DNA of 64,000 nt from JABURQ01 sp029243145 (GTDB taxonomy: Bacteria > Planctomycetota > Planctomycetia > Planctomycetales > Planctomycetaceae). How positions within the stretch are numbered: the first letter of the stretch is position 1; each line of letters starts with the position of its first letter. The stretch covers positions 1 to 64,000 of the forward strand of contig CBFHYX010000004.1 of assembly GCA_965660145.1 (NCBI GenBank), read 5' to 3'. The position numbers and the translations under genes are program-made. Shown here piece after piece: positions 34,049 to 43,478 of the stretch. Under the pieces are notes generated by a model, which was given only the letters and a program-made list of their open reading frames with translations, made no database searches and was not told the DNA's origin.

Positions 34049-36250
34049 ATGCTCAATCAACCGCATCATCCCTTTGAACCCCAACTCACGCCGGAGTCTT
34101 GGTCCGCTGGATCGTGGCAGACCGATCAGAATCCGTCTCTGCGCTTGGGACTATTGCTGATGGCGATGACGGTTCCCCTGTTGGCGGTTGCAGGACGTGT
34201 GTATTGGTTACAGGCCGAAGTTCGAGACCAGTTTCTCGCGAGGTATTCGGAAACTTACGAAGTGATTGAATCGATTCCGGCAGCCGATGGTCGAATCATT
34301 TCTTCAGACGGTCAAGTCTTGGCTCACGATGAAGAATACTTCAATTTAGAAGTCCACTATCGTTGGTTAGAGACGCCCGTCGATCCGGCATGGTTGAGAA
34401 GTCAGGCTTACGAGCGTCTCTCAAGAGCCGACCGAAGAGTCCCAGGAAAAATTCAACAGGCTGAGAAAGATGTTCTGAAATCACGCCAGCAATTGTGGCA
34501 ACATCTCTCGCAACTGACTGGCCAATCGCCAGAAGAATTGTTCCACAAGCGTGAACAGATTCAGACGCGTATTGAAGGCATCGTTCGGCTCGTCGAACAA
34601 AAACGTCTCGATCAGAGGTCAACGCAGGAGTCTCTACCGACAGAAGCAGTGAAAGGTGAATGGTGGGAGAGACTGGTGGGAAAAGTTCGGCATGAATTAA
34701 CGACCCCTCCGTCTCGTGGAATCAAAGAATCACTCATCATTCGCGAAGAACTCGATTATCACTCGCTGATCGAAAACATCTCGTTTGAAGCGGTGGCTGA
34801 AATCGAAGCCCACCCGGAAATTTATCCGGGGCTACACGTGACATACGGCACACGCCGAATGTATCCGCATGGCTCACTCGCCTCGCATGTCGTCGGGCAT
34901 CGTGCGGAGATGGATCAAAATGTGGATGAGGCCAACGCGTCCTCCCTGGGAGTGAATCCGCTCGATTATCGGCATCAGGATCGCCGTGGAATGACGGGAG
35001 TCGAGCGTTCCTACGACCGCATACTGCGAGGATTGCGCGGAGAGCGGAAAACGGTCCGCAATCGGCAGGGAGAAATTATGAGTTCAGAAGTGGTTCGTAA
35101 ACCACGTCCGGGGCAGGATGTGGTACTGACCATCGATTCGGTGTTACAGCATCGCACAGAAGAAATCATTGACAGGAAGTTGCAAGCCGATCCCTCGACC
35201 GTTGTTGAAGCAGGAGCAAGTATTGTTGTCATTGATGTGCGGACAGGTGAAGTTGTTTCGTGCGCCAATGGCCCACGTCACAATTTACAGGTCTTCTCGG
35301 AATTCGACGCTCAGCTCTGGCAATCTATGATGGACGATCCCCGTCGCCCGTTCTTTCCACGTGCCACCAACATGGCCATCGCCCCCGGTTCGGTTTTCAA
35401 AACGGTGACTGCGGTCTCGCTATTACAAAGTGGTAAGGTTGACCCAGATGAACCGTACGCTTGTCAGGGGTATCTCCACAGCCCTCAACGATACCGGTGT
35501 TACGTGTATCGTCATTACGGCATCGGTCACGGAGAAATCCGTTTGCGAGAAGCGATTGCCCAATCGTGTAATGTCTATTTCTATCAGGCGGGATTGAGTA
35601 CAGGGCCAGACGAGATGATCTATTGGGCCGATAAACTCGGTTTTGGACGACCAACGGGAATCGATCTTCCCGGTGAAGCGGGCGGCAATCTGCCTCGTCC
35701 CGGCTATCTAGCACCCGGAAGTCGCGACCGTTGGCAACAATCGGAAACCTTGGGGCTCGCCATCGGGCAGTCTCGATTGACCACCACGCCGTTACAAATT
35801 GCCCGTTGGATGTCGATCATTGCCAACAATGGTTATGGGTTCACTCCTCGTTTAGTACAACGCACGGGATCTGTGACGACAACGGGCACCTCTCCGCATA
35901 CGATGTCCACCATGCAACCAATTCCTGGTCTCGATGAAACGACGTTACAGCGGATTCGTGAAGGAATGGATCGCGTCGTCAATTGGCATCGTGGGACCGG
36001 TTACAAAACGGTGCGATTGCCCAATGTGCGAATCGCTGGGAAGACGGGAACTGCCGAAGTCGGGGCCGGAAAGCAGGATCATGCCTGGTTTGCCGGATAT
36101 GTTCCTGTCGACAATCCCAAATATGCGTTTGCCATCGTGGTCGAGCATGGTGGTGGCGGTGGAAGTGCTGCCGGTCCACTCGCGAAGCAATTGGTTCAGT
36201 CTTTAATCGACCTGGGAATGCTGGAATCGACGACCGTCAGCCAGAAATGA
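34049..36250 (+). CDS. mrdA: penicillin-binding protein 2 (elongation transpeptidase)
   Basis: 733 residues, longer than the usual 600-650. One N-terminal membrane helix (about 33-55), a PBP dimerisation/pedestal domain (about 70-330) and a transpeptidase domain. Active-site motifs: S448-VF-K451 (SxxK), S506-C-N508 (SxN) and K665-T-G667 (KTG). It crosslinks peptidoglycan during side-wall growth. The extra length lies in the N-terminal domain between about 130 and 225 (KIQQAEKDVLKSRQQLWQHL and beyond). It follows mreD by 3 bases. The presence of this gene agrees with peptidoglycan in planctomycetes. No rodA follows. Confidence 0.96.
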   Translation: MLNQPHHPFEPQLTPESWSAGSWQTDQNPSLRLGLLLMAMTVPLLAVAGRVYWLQAEVRDQFLARYSETYEVIESIPAADGRIISSDGQVLAHDEEYFNLEVHYRWLETPVDPAWLRSQAYERLSRADRRVPGKIQQAEKDVLKSRQQLWQHLSQLTGQSPEELFHKREQIQTRIEGIVRLVEQKRLDQRSTQESLPTEAVKGEWWERLVGKVRHELTTPPSRGIKESLIIREELDYHSLIENISFEAVAEIEAHPEIYPGLHVTYGTRRMYPHGSLASHVVGHRAEMDQNVDEANASSLGVNPLDYRHQDRRGMTGVERSYDRILRGLRGERKTVRNRQGEIMSSEVVRKPRPGQDVVLTIDSVLQHRTEEIIDRKLQADPSTVVEAGASIVVIDVRTGEVVSCANGPRHNLQVFSEFDAQLWQSMMDDPRRPFFPRATNMAIAPGSVFKTVTAVSLLQSGKVDPDEPYACQGYLHSPQRYRCYVYRHYGIGHGEIRLREAIAQSCNVYFYQAGLSTGPDEMIYWADKLGFGRPTGIDLPGEAGGNLPRPGYLAPGSRDRWQQSETLGLAIGQSRLTTTPLQIARWMSIIANNGYGFTPRLVQRTGSVTTTGTSPHTMSTMQPIPGLDETTLQRIREGMDRVVNWHRGTGYKTVRLPNVRIAGKTGTAEVGAGKQDHAWFAGYVPVDNPKYAFAIVVEHGGGGGSAAGPLAKQLVQSLIDLGMLESTTVSQK

Positions 36251-36362
36251 GCGAACGAGATCTCTGGGTTTGGTGTCTCTCTGACTTGTTGACCGTGCGG
36301 GGGAGGTCTAGACTAATTAATTGGTAGCTTCAGAAATCCGAGTGAACGACAGGTCAAATCCG

Positions 36363-37472
36363 ATGTCTCAGCGTGTTGTACTGGCCATGAGTGGAGGAGT
36401 CGATAGTTCCGCAGCGGCCCTGTTATTGCAACAACAGGACTGTGAGGTGATCGGTCTGTTTATGCGCTCGGGAGCGACCGAAGAAGAAGTATGTGCCACT
36501 GACTCGGGACACATTCTGCCCATCGTCACGACGCCGTCTCATAAGCAGGGGTGTTGTTCGGCGTCTGATGCGGCTGATGCCCGGCGTGTGTCCGATTTGC
36601 TCGACATTCCCTTTCATGCTCTGAACTTCAAAGATGCGTTCGGTCGGATCAAGGATTACTTCGCCGACGAATATTTGGCCGGTCGAACACCCAATCCGTG
36701 CGTCATGTGTAACAACTGGTTGAAGTTTGGCAAGCTGTGGGGATTCGCACAACAGGTCGGTGCCGACTTTATCGCGTCGGGACATTATGCACGGTTGGAA
36801 CCGGTAGAAGGAGAAGATCAACCTGCCTTGCTTCGTGGAGTCGATCCGACGAAGGATCAGTCATACGTCCTCTTCGGTATCCAGCGCGAATTGCTGAAAC
36901 ATATTCGCTTTCCGGTGGGTGACAAGCCCAAAACTGAAATCCGCGACTTGGCACGCGATGCAGGACTCCGTACGGCTGATAAACCCGACAGCCAGGAAAT
37001 CTGCTTTGTCCCCGATAATGACTATGCCGGCTTTCTGGAACGATACCGGGGGACATCGGAGACTTCCGGTGAATTGGTTGACACTTTTGGGAATGTAGTC
37101 GGTCAACACGAAGGGTACGAACGTTTCACCATCGGTCAGCGGAAGGGGTTGGGAGTCGCTTTCGGTACACCCCGCTATGTGGTCGAAGTGCGTCCTGAAT
37201 CTCGACAGGTGGTCATAGGGACTTATGAAGAGTTGGGCTGCGATGAGTTGGAAGCAGATCGCACAAACTGGCTCATCCCCGATGTGCCGACTGAATTTCG
37301 TTGCCTGGCACAGATTCGCTATCGTCAAACACCGGCAGAAGCCACAGTGCGGGTGCTGCCTGAAGATCGCTTCCATGTACAGTTTGATGCACCACAACAC
37401 GGCGTAGCACCGGGACAAGCGGTCGTCCTGTATGAAGGTGACCGAGTTCTCGGCGGCGGTTGGATCTGCTGA
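36363..37472 (+). CDS. mnmA: tRNA-specific 2-thiouridylase MnmA
   Basis: 369 residues from the ATG at 36363. PP-loop ATPase motif SGGVDSS (10-16), the NPC113VMC116N catalytic segment and Cys214 in ICFVPDNDY, plus FTIGQRKGLG and the C-terminal beta-barrel ending VLYEGDRVLGGGWI. It thiolates U34 of tRNA Lys, Glu and Gln. It is the last gene of the cluster on this strand and is more than 110 bases from the PBP2 gene, so it may be transcribed independently. Confidence 0.96.
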   Translation: MSQRVVLAMSGGVDSSAAALLLQQQDCEVIGLFMRSGATEEEVCATDSGHILPIVTTPSHKQGCCSASDAADARRVSDLLDIPFHALNFKDAFGRIKDYFADEYLAGRTPNPCVMCNNWLKFGKLWGFAQQVGADFIASGHYARLEPVEGEDQPALLRGVDPTKDQSYVLFGIQRELLKHIRFPVGDKPKTEIRDLARDAGLRTADKPDSQEICFVPDNDYAGFLERYRGTSETSGELVDTFGNVVGQHEGYERFTIGQRKGLGVAFGTPRYVVEVRPESRQVVIGTYEELGCDELEADRTNWLIPDVPTEFRCLAQIRYRQTPAEATVRVLPEDRFHVQFDAPQHGVAPGQAVVLYEGDRVLGGGWIC

Positions 37473-37517
37473 TCTCACACGCTCTTACTCAGCCGTTTCA
37501 GTCTGACGACGCGCACG

Positions 37518-37552
37518 AAAAAATCCTCATGACACTTTCGCGTCATGAGGAT
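37518..37552 (-). terminator. rho-independent terminator for the outer-membrane protein gene
   Basis: Perfect 11-bp arms, ATCCTCATGAC (37523-37533) and GTCATGAGGAT (37542-37552), with a run of A at 37518-37523 giving the U tract on the minus strand. It lies between two convergent genes and could also slow plus-strand transcription. Confidence 0.85.
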
Positions 37553-37584
37553 CGGTAGAATTAGAGCTTCAACTTTTAGGGAGC

Positions 37585-38436
37585 TTAGCGGGTGATTCCA
37601 GCAGAAAGGCCCCAACCAACCATGCCCAAGTCTTCTGAGTCATTGTCTTTTGGACCCATCCAGTTTTGTCCTTCAAGGAAGAGACGAGCGAAGAATTGGC
37701 TCGAACCGGCAGATGACCGTTTGTATTCCAAACCGGATTGCAGTTCGGTGATGGCGAAGTTCCCGCGATCTTCTCCACTTGGTGTTCCGAATTGAATCGA
37801 TTGACGAGCCAAGCCATAGAAGCTCAGTGAATCGGTGATGGTACCACGCAAGGCAGCACCAATCATGGGTCCGATTGTGTTGGCATAATCAAGGTTGTCG
37901 TCGTGATAAGAGGCTGAGCGAACGCCCCCCATTAACTCTCCGTGCCAGTTTTGGCCAAGACGAAAGCGACCGACGTATTCGACATCGATGGCTTCGAGAT
38001 CAATAAAGTCACCCTCAAAGCTGTCATCGGAATATTCAAAATAACGGACACGCACGCCACGTCCATTGCTATCCAAATACCCGATCGTGGTCCGTGATCC
38101 CGTGTGGAACGATGCTGATCCACCGGACTCAGCTTCTGAATCACTAGGACGCAATTGCAGCCATTGGACTTCGGCAACGAGTCCCGCACAGGGATTCATC
38201 CAGGAATCTTCGCAGCAAGAAGACTGCGAGCAGCACGACTCGGTTGTCGTACACTGTTCCATGGCTTCTACTCGACCACGTAGGTAATCCAGTTCGGTAC
38301 TGGTCTCCAGCAGTCGTTGATCCAGGCTGTTAAAGGCATTGAAAGAGACAAATTGCTCTTCTGTGATGTCTTGGGCTTGAGCAAATTGTGCCGACATGGC
38401 CACAATCGCCAAGCAGATAAAGTTGATCCGTTTCAT
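37585..38436 (-). CDS. Lpg1974-like outer-membrane beta-barrel protein
   Basis: 283 residues from the ATG at 38436 (AAGGGA upstream) with a signal peptide (MKRINFICLAIVAMSAQFAQAQ). A short helical segment (RLLETSTELDYLRGRVEAME) is followed by a Cys cluster (CTTTESCCSQSSCCEDSW) and then alternating amphipathic strands that match the Lpg1974/MOMP-like porin family: VAEVQWLQLRPSDSE, GVRVRYFEYSDDSF, DLEAIDVEYVGRFRLGQ, ELMGGVRSASYHD and FFARLFLEGQNW. It probably forms a barrel in the outer membrane, anchored by the short coiled-coil. Cysteines may form disulfides in the periplasm. Confidence 0.82.
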   Translation of the reverse strand: MKRINFICLAIVAMSAQFAQAQDITEEQFVSFNAFNSLDQRLLETSTELDYLRGRVEAMEQCTTTESCCSQSSCCEDSWMNPCAGLVAEVQWLQLRPSDSEAESGGSASFHTGSRTTIGYLDSNGRGVRVRYFEYSDDSFEGDFIDLEAIDVEYVGRFRLGQNWHGELMGGVRSASYHDDNLDYANTIGPMIGAALRGTITDSLSFYGLARQSIQFGTPSGEDRGNFAITELQSGLEYKRSSAGSSQFFARLFLEGQNWMGPKDNDSEDLGMVGWGLSAGITR

Positions 38437-38656
38437 AGAACATTCCCTTGATTCTGAGCGCGAAACTCTAATTTTGAGTGAAAAATATGCCAGCAACGCG
38501 ACGTTGTCGTTGCAGATTCGATCACTTACCCTCTATTTGTCGGTAATCACCGAGCCTTCTTCTCACAAAAAAACGCTCTCAGGGGAAAATTGGAGATCAT
38601 CCGATTTGAATATCGGCAGATTTGGCCGGTCGGCGGCAGTAACCGTTACCATCGGA

Positions 38657-41590
38657 TCACACGACGTTAGCGACTTCTTTGCGTCTCTTCTGAGACTTTG
38701 ATGAGCCGGAGCTGCTTGAGCTCGTTCCGCTGTTCGAGAGCACTGTTAACAGTGCCGGGAGCATGACGAGTGAGACTAGCAGGCAGCTTCCGACACCGAT
38801 GACGAGCACCATGCCGACGCTGTAAAGTCCGCGATGAGAAGCGACCATCATGCTGCCGAATCCAATCATGGATGTCAGTGACGTAAGGACGATGGCATTG
38901 ATGGTAGACGAGGAGGTCTGGTACTTTCCACGTTGCTCGCGGAAGTCATGAATGACGTGGACGCCGTCATCGACTCCAATCCCCAGTACCAATGGCAGTA
39001 CAATCAAGTTGGCGGGGTTTAGGTCGATGCCCAATAAACCCATCAGTCCGAACATGATCAAGGCTCCACCGATGGGAGGGACCAAGGCGAGAAGTGCGTC
39101 TCGACTATTTCGGAAGTCGAGATAACTGGCGATGCCGACGATCATCCCCAGTGCTGTGATCACGTACCAGACCGGATTGAGGTCGATTTGTTTCTGATGG
39201 AGAACAATGGCGAGAATGGAAACGGCAACCAGAGGCGGAATAATGCCGATGACTTTGAATCGGGTATCGAGAAAGTCGAGTAACAACACAATGGCAATGA
39301 CGGCCAAAGCGTAGATGGCGGCTTGTTGATAACTTTGTTTGATTTGACGCGAGGCTTCGTAGTTTTGGAGCGGCGTTCCGGTGGCATCAGGATCGATGGA
39401 ACGGACCGAATCGACAAATTCTTCCAGAGGTTCGACATCCCAAATCTGGTTGCGCGGGTAAATCTGTAATAACCATTTTCCCTCAGGAGAAACAAATCGA
39501 CTCGTGAGTTCGACGGGAAGATCGGCCAAACGAACAGGGTCTGAATTCGACGCGGCATACAAGGCTTGGAACTGCCCTAATAACGATGCCTGGAATCGAT
39601 ACTGATACGCTCGGAGGAACTGTTGTTGGCTCATGCCGTTAAGGGCCGAGAAGCGGTCCAGAAAGTCATCCAGTCGACGATAGGCTTCGACAGCAGAAGG
39701 GTGAGATTCTTCCCTCAAAGAAGACAAGAGCCTGTCAACTTCCCGGCCAAATGTTGTGGGGTTGGGGGGCAGAATTTCGGGAGGCCGTGCGGGGAGTTGT
39801 TGTAACTGTGCCTGAAATGCCTGTACCAATAGTTTGGTTTGTTCGGATTGAAATCCGGGGATACGGCTGCCCAGTTCTTCGACATGGTGAACGGTGGGGA
39901 GAGCTTCAAATTTTCGTTTGAGTTCGCGCGTCTGTTCGGGGCTGTCGGCCACCGAGACTGCATATAACAGCGAATGTTGGGCGTCCTGAAAGATCCGTTT
40001 TTGTAGCTCGACAGATTCCAGCCCTTCGGCTTGCAAGTTCAGGAGATTGGAATCGTATTTGATGGCCGGTTTCAGACGTCCCTCTTCGAGTCCAACCATA
40101 AAAATTGCGATCCCAAAGACGCCGAGGATCGAACCTCCCAAGACCGTTTTGGGGGCTCGTGAAATCATGGCCTTCAGATAAACACCCTGGAACGGCGTGG
40201 GTAATTTTTTGGGTTCCACATTTTGATCGGCCAATGTTATTAACGCCGGCAGTACCAGAAATGTCGCCAGGGCACACAAGAGAATTCCGCCTCCGGCGAT
40301 AATTCCTAACTCCGCGACACCCAAAAACGGTGTGAAACTCGCACAGAAAAATGCCAGAGCCGTGGTGACGGCCGCAGTCACGATGCCCACTCCTACGCTG
40401 CCCGATGTTTCCATTAGTGCTGGCCGTAACATTTCGTCTTCATGGCGGAGTTGCAGATACCGGGCGAGATAGTGAATGGCAAAGTCGATACCGAGCCCGA
40501 TTAGAATCGCCGCGAACGAGACAGAGAGAATATTCAAGTGGCCGATGGCGAGAGTCGTGTAGCCAAACGCCCAAGCCATCGCAACTGCCAGCATCACCAT
40601 GGCAAGTACCGGGTGACGGAAACCACGAAATCCGAGTAACAGGACGAGACTCACTCCCACCACGGAAATCATGGAAGCGACCCACATATCGCTTTGCGAC
40701 TCGCGCATTTCATCATTTTCGAGGATCGGGATTCCGGTCATGCCAAACGATGCGTGCGGGTGATCGGCCTGAACGATTCCCGTGAGTTCTCGAATCCGAT
40801 TGATTCCTGCGGTTGCACCGCTGAAGTCCTTCTCCTGCTGCACGACATACAACTTGAGGAACCCCATGTCCCCCGAGTCGTTCATCAAATATATGACCTC
40901 GCGCTCACTTCCACGCATCCGGGGATCGACTGGCACGATATCGGGCCAGGGGTTACCAAAGTCATTACCGTCGCGAACGTATCGAGAGAGCGACGAGCTG
41001 AGTAGTTCCGCATGTGCGAAGAGTTGTTCGGGATTTCCGTCTCGCTCGACGGTCACTTGAATTTGTTGTGCGAGCCGTCGAACCATTTCGTCCAGACGAA
41101 TACGATCCCAACGACCACGAATGATGGGCAAATATTTAGCGACCTGGTCGAGCCCTTTTTCGAGTTGCGCCGGAGAGAGATATTGCAATCCTTTGCTGCG
41201 CAGATCTCCCGGCTCGATTTTGTAGAGTACGTTTCGAAAGTGTTCCGGCTCTTTCTCGATCCGATTGCCGAGATCATCGAGTGTGTCTTTGATCGTTTGC
41301 GGGTCGTCGGCTTCGACGACAACAATGATCTCTGAAGTGTCTCCGAATGTTTCTGCATACTGTTTCCAGCGTTGTTGAAACGGAGCACTGGGATCGATCA
41401 GATCGGCTCGTTCCGTTTTGAATCCCATCCACAGAACGGTGATCGTCACGGAGACTGCTGACAATAAAAACATGATCAGCAAGCTGATTTTGGGCCAGCG
41501 CACGGTCATACGGGTCAGTGATTGCAGAAAATCACTGTGGAAATTACCGCGGAAATTACCGCCTGATTGTTGGTTGTCATCCCTGGCCAT
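38657..41590 (-). CDS. RND superfamily MMPL-type transporter
   Basis: 977 residues with two repeats of six membrane helices separated by large periplasmic loops, as in the MMPL/HpnN-like transporters (hopanoid or lipid export). Landmarks: GIPILENDEMRESQSD before TM2, the AAILIGLGIDFAIHYLARYLQ motif and, in the second half, LPLVLGIGVDDGVHVIHDFRE, each holding the Gly-Ile-Asp relay residues. A Ser/Lys-rich cytoplasmic tail ends it. Lipid or hopanoid transport to the outer membrane is the likely role. No hopanoid-biosynthesis gene is nearby. Confidence 0.92.
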   Translation of the reverse strand: MARDDNQQSGGNFRGNFHSDFLQSLTRMTVRWPKISLLIMFLLSAVSVTITVLWMGFKTERADLIDPSAPFQQRWKQYAETFGDTSEIIVVVEADDPQTIKDTLDDLGNRIEKEPEHFRNVLYKIEPGDLRSKGLQYLSPAQLEKGLDQVAKYLPIIRGRWDRIRLDEMVRRLAQQIQVTVERDGNPEQLFAHAELLSSSLSRYVRDGNDFGNPWPDIVPVDPRMRGSEREVIYLMNDSGDMGFLKLYVVQQEKDFSGATAGINRIRELTGIVQADHPHASFGMTGIPILENDEMRESQSDMWVASMISVVGVSLVLLLGFRGFRHPVLAMVMLAVAMAWAFGYTTLAIGHLNILSVSFAAILIGLGIDFAIHYLARYLQLRHEDEMLRPALMETSGSVGVGIVTAAVTTALAFFCASFTPFLGVAELGIIAGGGILLCALATFLVLPALITLADQNVEPKKLPTPFQGVYLKAMISRAPKTVLGGSILGVFGIAIFMVGLEEGRLKPAIKYDSNLLNLQAEGLESVELQKRIFQDAQHSLLYAVSVADSPEQTRELKRKFEALPTVHHVEELGSRIPGFQSEQTKLLVQAFQAQLQQLPARPPEILPPNPTTFGREVDRLLSSLREESHPSAVEAYRRLDDFLDRFSALNGMSQQQFLRAYQYRFQASLLGQFQALYAASNSDPVRLADLPVELTSRFVSPEGKWLLQIYPRNQIWDVEPLEEFVDSVRSIDPDATGTPLQNYEASRQIKQSYQQAAIYALAVIAIVLLLDFLDTRFKVIGIIPPLVAVSILAIVLHQKQIDLNPVWYVITALGMIVGIASYLDFRNSRDALLALVPPIGGALIMFGLMGLLGIDLNPANLIVLPLVLGIGVDDGVHVIHDFREQRGKYQTSSSTINAIVLTSLTSMIGFGSMMVASHRGLYSVGMVLVIGVGSCLLVSLVMLPALLTVLSNSGTSSSSSGSSKSQKRRKEVANVV

Positions 41591-41837
41591 ACAGCAATCC
41601 GGTTTTAATCAGCTCCGCCTAAAAGACGAAGACCGGCTGTGTGATCATCCATGATCGGTCACAGATTGTATTCTCATTGATGTTTATCGGCATACCTCTT
41701 GCGGATGGGGCGACAGATCGTAGGTTATTCTCGAAAAAACAGCTAGCAGAATCGGGTCAAATGGCCTGTGTTTACCGTGCCAGTTGTGCAGTCGCGGTCA
41801 ATTATCCAGTCGTGGTAAGACTGCCAGACTACCTAGA

Positions 41838-42488
41838 TTAAGAGATTTCAGAGAAATCTTCGTCGGAAGGTTGGCCAATGCTGGGGGTTTCCCCATGAGA
41901 TTGTTGGTCTTCTTCTTCGCTGCGGTTCATTTTGAAAGAGATTGCACGCTGTTGCACGACTCGCAACGCGACAAAGTCGTATAAAGAATGAGTCAGAATG
42001 GCTGGCAACAGATTTTGTGGCGAGATTCCGGCAACAGCAGTGAGATAGAATCCGGCAGCCAGCGCGTAGAGGAAGTAAGTGAAGCTCGCGGCATGGCATA
42101 TCCCAAAAATCAGATTCGTCAGTATCAATGCCGGCCAGAGGCCAAGTCCCAATAAACCGTTCTGGATGGCTCCTCGAAAGAGTATTTCCTCACTCACACC
42201 TGCAAGGATTGACAGGTAGATCAAGTCGACCAGAGAGCATCGAGCCAGTAAAGGGCCGAGCTGTTCGACAAGAATTTCGCGGAGATCGCGTAATGGCTTC
42301 CAAGTTGTGAGCAGCACCCACCAGAGAAACACCAACATTGGTAATGTGGCCAGCACTCCTCGAACGATGGATGTTGTGGACCAATGCATGTTCAAAGAGA
42401 TTCCGAGCCAGTGGGCAATCACGATCCCGCTGAGCAGCAGTCCCCCCTGAAACAGCGTTGCCAACATCATAAACCGGGAATGAGACAT
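41838..42488 (-). CDS. CPBP family intramembrane metalloprotease
   Basis: 216 residues, about six helices. The three motifs of the Abi/CPBP family (PF02517) are present: E100-E-ILFR105, H132 in FGICHAAS and H167-SLY-D171. The family includes CAAX prenyl proteases and bacteriocin-immunity proteins. It ends about 250 bases before the transporter gene on the same strand. The C-terminal 35 residues are acidic and polar. Confidence 0.9.
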   Translation of the reverse strand: MSHSRFMMLATLFQGGLLLSGIVIAHWLGISLNMHWSTTSIVRGVLATLPMLVFLWWVLLTTWKPLRDLREILVEQLGPLLARCSLVDLIYLSILAGVSEEILFRGAIQNGLLGLGLWPALILTNLIFGICHAASFTYFLYALAAGFYLTAVAGISPQNLLPAILTHSLYDFVALRVVQQRAISFKMNRSEEEDQQSHGETPSIGQPSDEDFSEIS

Positions 42489-42617
42489 CGAGATGTAGAT
42501 CCCGCAGAATGAAAAAATCGTGGAAATATTGATGATCGATCAATGGAGGAAGTACGTTATGATGAAGGTATGCCTTCTGTGTTTCAATTGCATCAGACAT
42601 TTAGAGGGAGAGGTCAG

Positions 42618-43084
42618 ATGACACTCAGTATCAAAAAAATCTTAGTGCCTACGGATTTTAGCGAATTTTTCAGTATGCCGCGAATTATGCGGTCGAATTG
42701 GCTCGCCAGTTTGATGCAGAAATCACGCTGTTGTATGTTTTGCAAGATGTAGTGGCGATGTTCCCTGAACCGGGTGTCTCATTCCCGGCACCCGGAAATT
42801 ACTTGCAAGAGTTACAGGAAAGCTCCGAGAATTCTCTGCAACGGCTGAAGGAAGACTATCCCGCGGAACTGACAATCCATACCGAGTTGCGAAACGGCCC
42901 GCCGTTTGTCGAAATTTTGCGTTGCGCTCGGGAAGGCGAATATGACATGATTGTGATTGGCACTCATGGACGATCTGGGTTGGCGCATGTGTTACTCGGC
43001 TCGGTTGCCGAAAAAGTTGTCCGCAAAGCATGTTGTCCCGTGCTGACGGTACGTCCCGATGATCTTGAGTTCGAGATGCCGTAG
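42618..43084 (+). pseudogene. universal stress protein (UspA family), frameshifted
   Basis: Starts at an ATG at 42618 with GGGAG upstream and reads MTLSIKKILVPTDFSEF, the standard UspA opening. Near 42666-42670 (a run of five T) one base is missing relative to the family, and the rest, starting YAANYAVELARQFDAEITLL, is in another frame. It continues to the nucleotide-binding loop GTHGRSGLAHVLLGSVAEKVVRKACCPVLTVR and stops at 43084. The pieces joined make a full-length UspA of about 155 residues. A sequencing error, a real pseudogene or a -1 slip at the T run would all explain it. The terminator at 43415 shows the locus is still equipped as a gene. Confidence 0.8.
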
Positions 43085-43473
43085 GGAGAACTCCTTGAGA
43101 CCATCATCATAACCGGACTTTGTTTCTCAACAGTTGTATTGGGTGTAAACGGAAAGTTACTCGTTTTGATCGCAGGACTGAAGATCGCCATCGATTCACG
43201 ACGATATAAATTCTGGATCGAGTCGATCCTGAGTCTCCTAATGTTCTCTGGATTTTGTAATTCCGATCAAGTCTCTTTTGCAGATATTAAAACGTGACAA
43301 ATCGAATCATCAATACGGCCTGCAGGACTGTTGTTTTGAAACAGGCCTTCATTTTGGTCAGATGATTTAAGTTGTCTCGTTCGCATGAGGCGAAGAGATC
43401 GGATCTGATTAGCGCCGGCATTCATTTGAAAAAATGGATGCCGGTTTTTTTATAGATTGACCAAATGGTCAAT
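43085..43473. other. gene-free region after the UspA gene
   Basis: About 390 bases. The right end holds a terminator and a second palindrome; I see nothing else. Confidence 0.7.
43415..43451 (+). terminator. strong rho-independent terminator
   Basis: 13-bp arms at 43415-43427 and 43432-43444 with a single G-T wobble pair, a GAAA tetraloop and seven T at 43445-43451. It should terminate plus-strand transcripts, presumably of the UspA gene 330 bases upstream. Confidence 0.88.
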
Positions 43474-43478
43474 CTATA
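43451..43478. repeat. perfect 12-bp palindromic hairpin
   Basis: TATAGATTGACC (43451-43462) and GGTCAATCTATA (43467-43478) with a 4-base loop. It abuts the terminator and includes the stop codon of the minus-strand aminotransferase gene. It lacks a T run on either strand, so it is more likely a transcript-end stabiliser or protein site. Confidence 0.7.

Noticed and set aside
42666..42671. Programmed -1 frameshift in the UspA gene
   Set aside because: The T run allows slipping, but the site is not a classical slippery heptamer and UspA is not known to use frameshifting; an indel is simpler.
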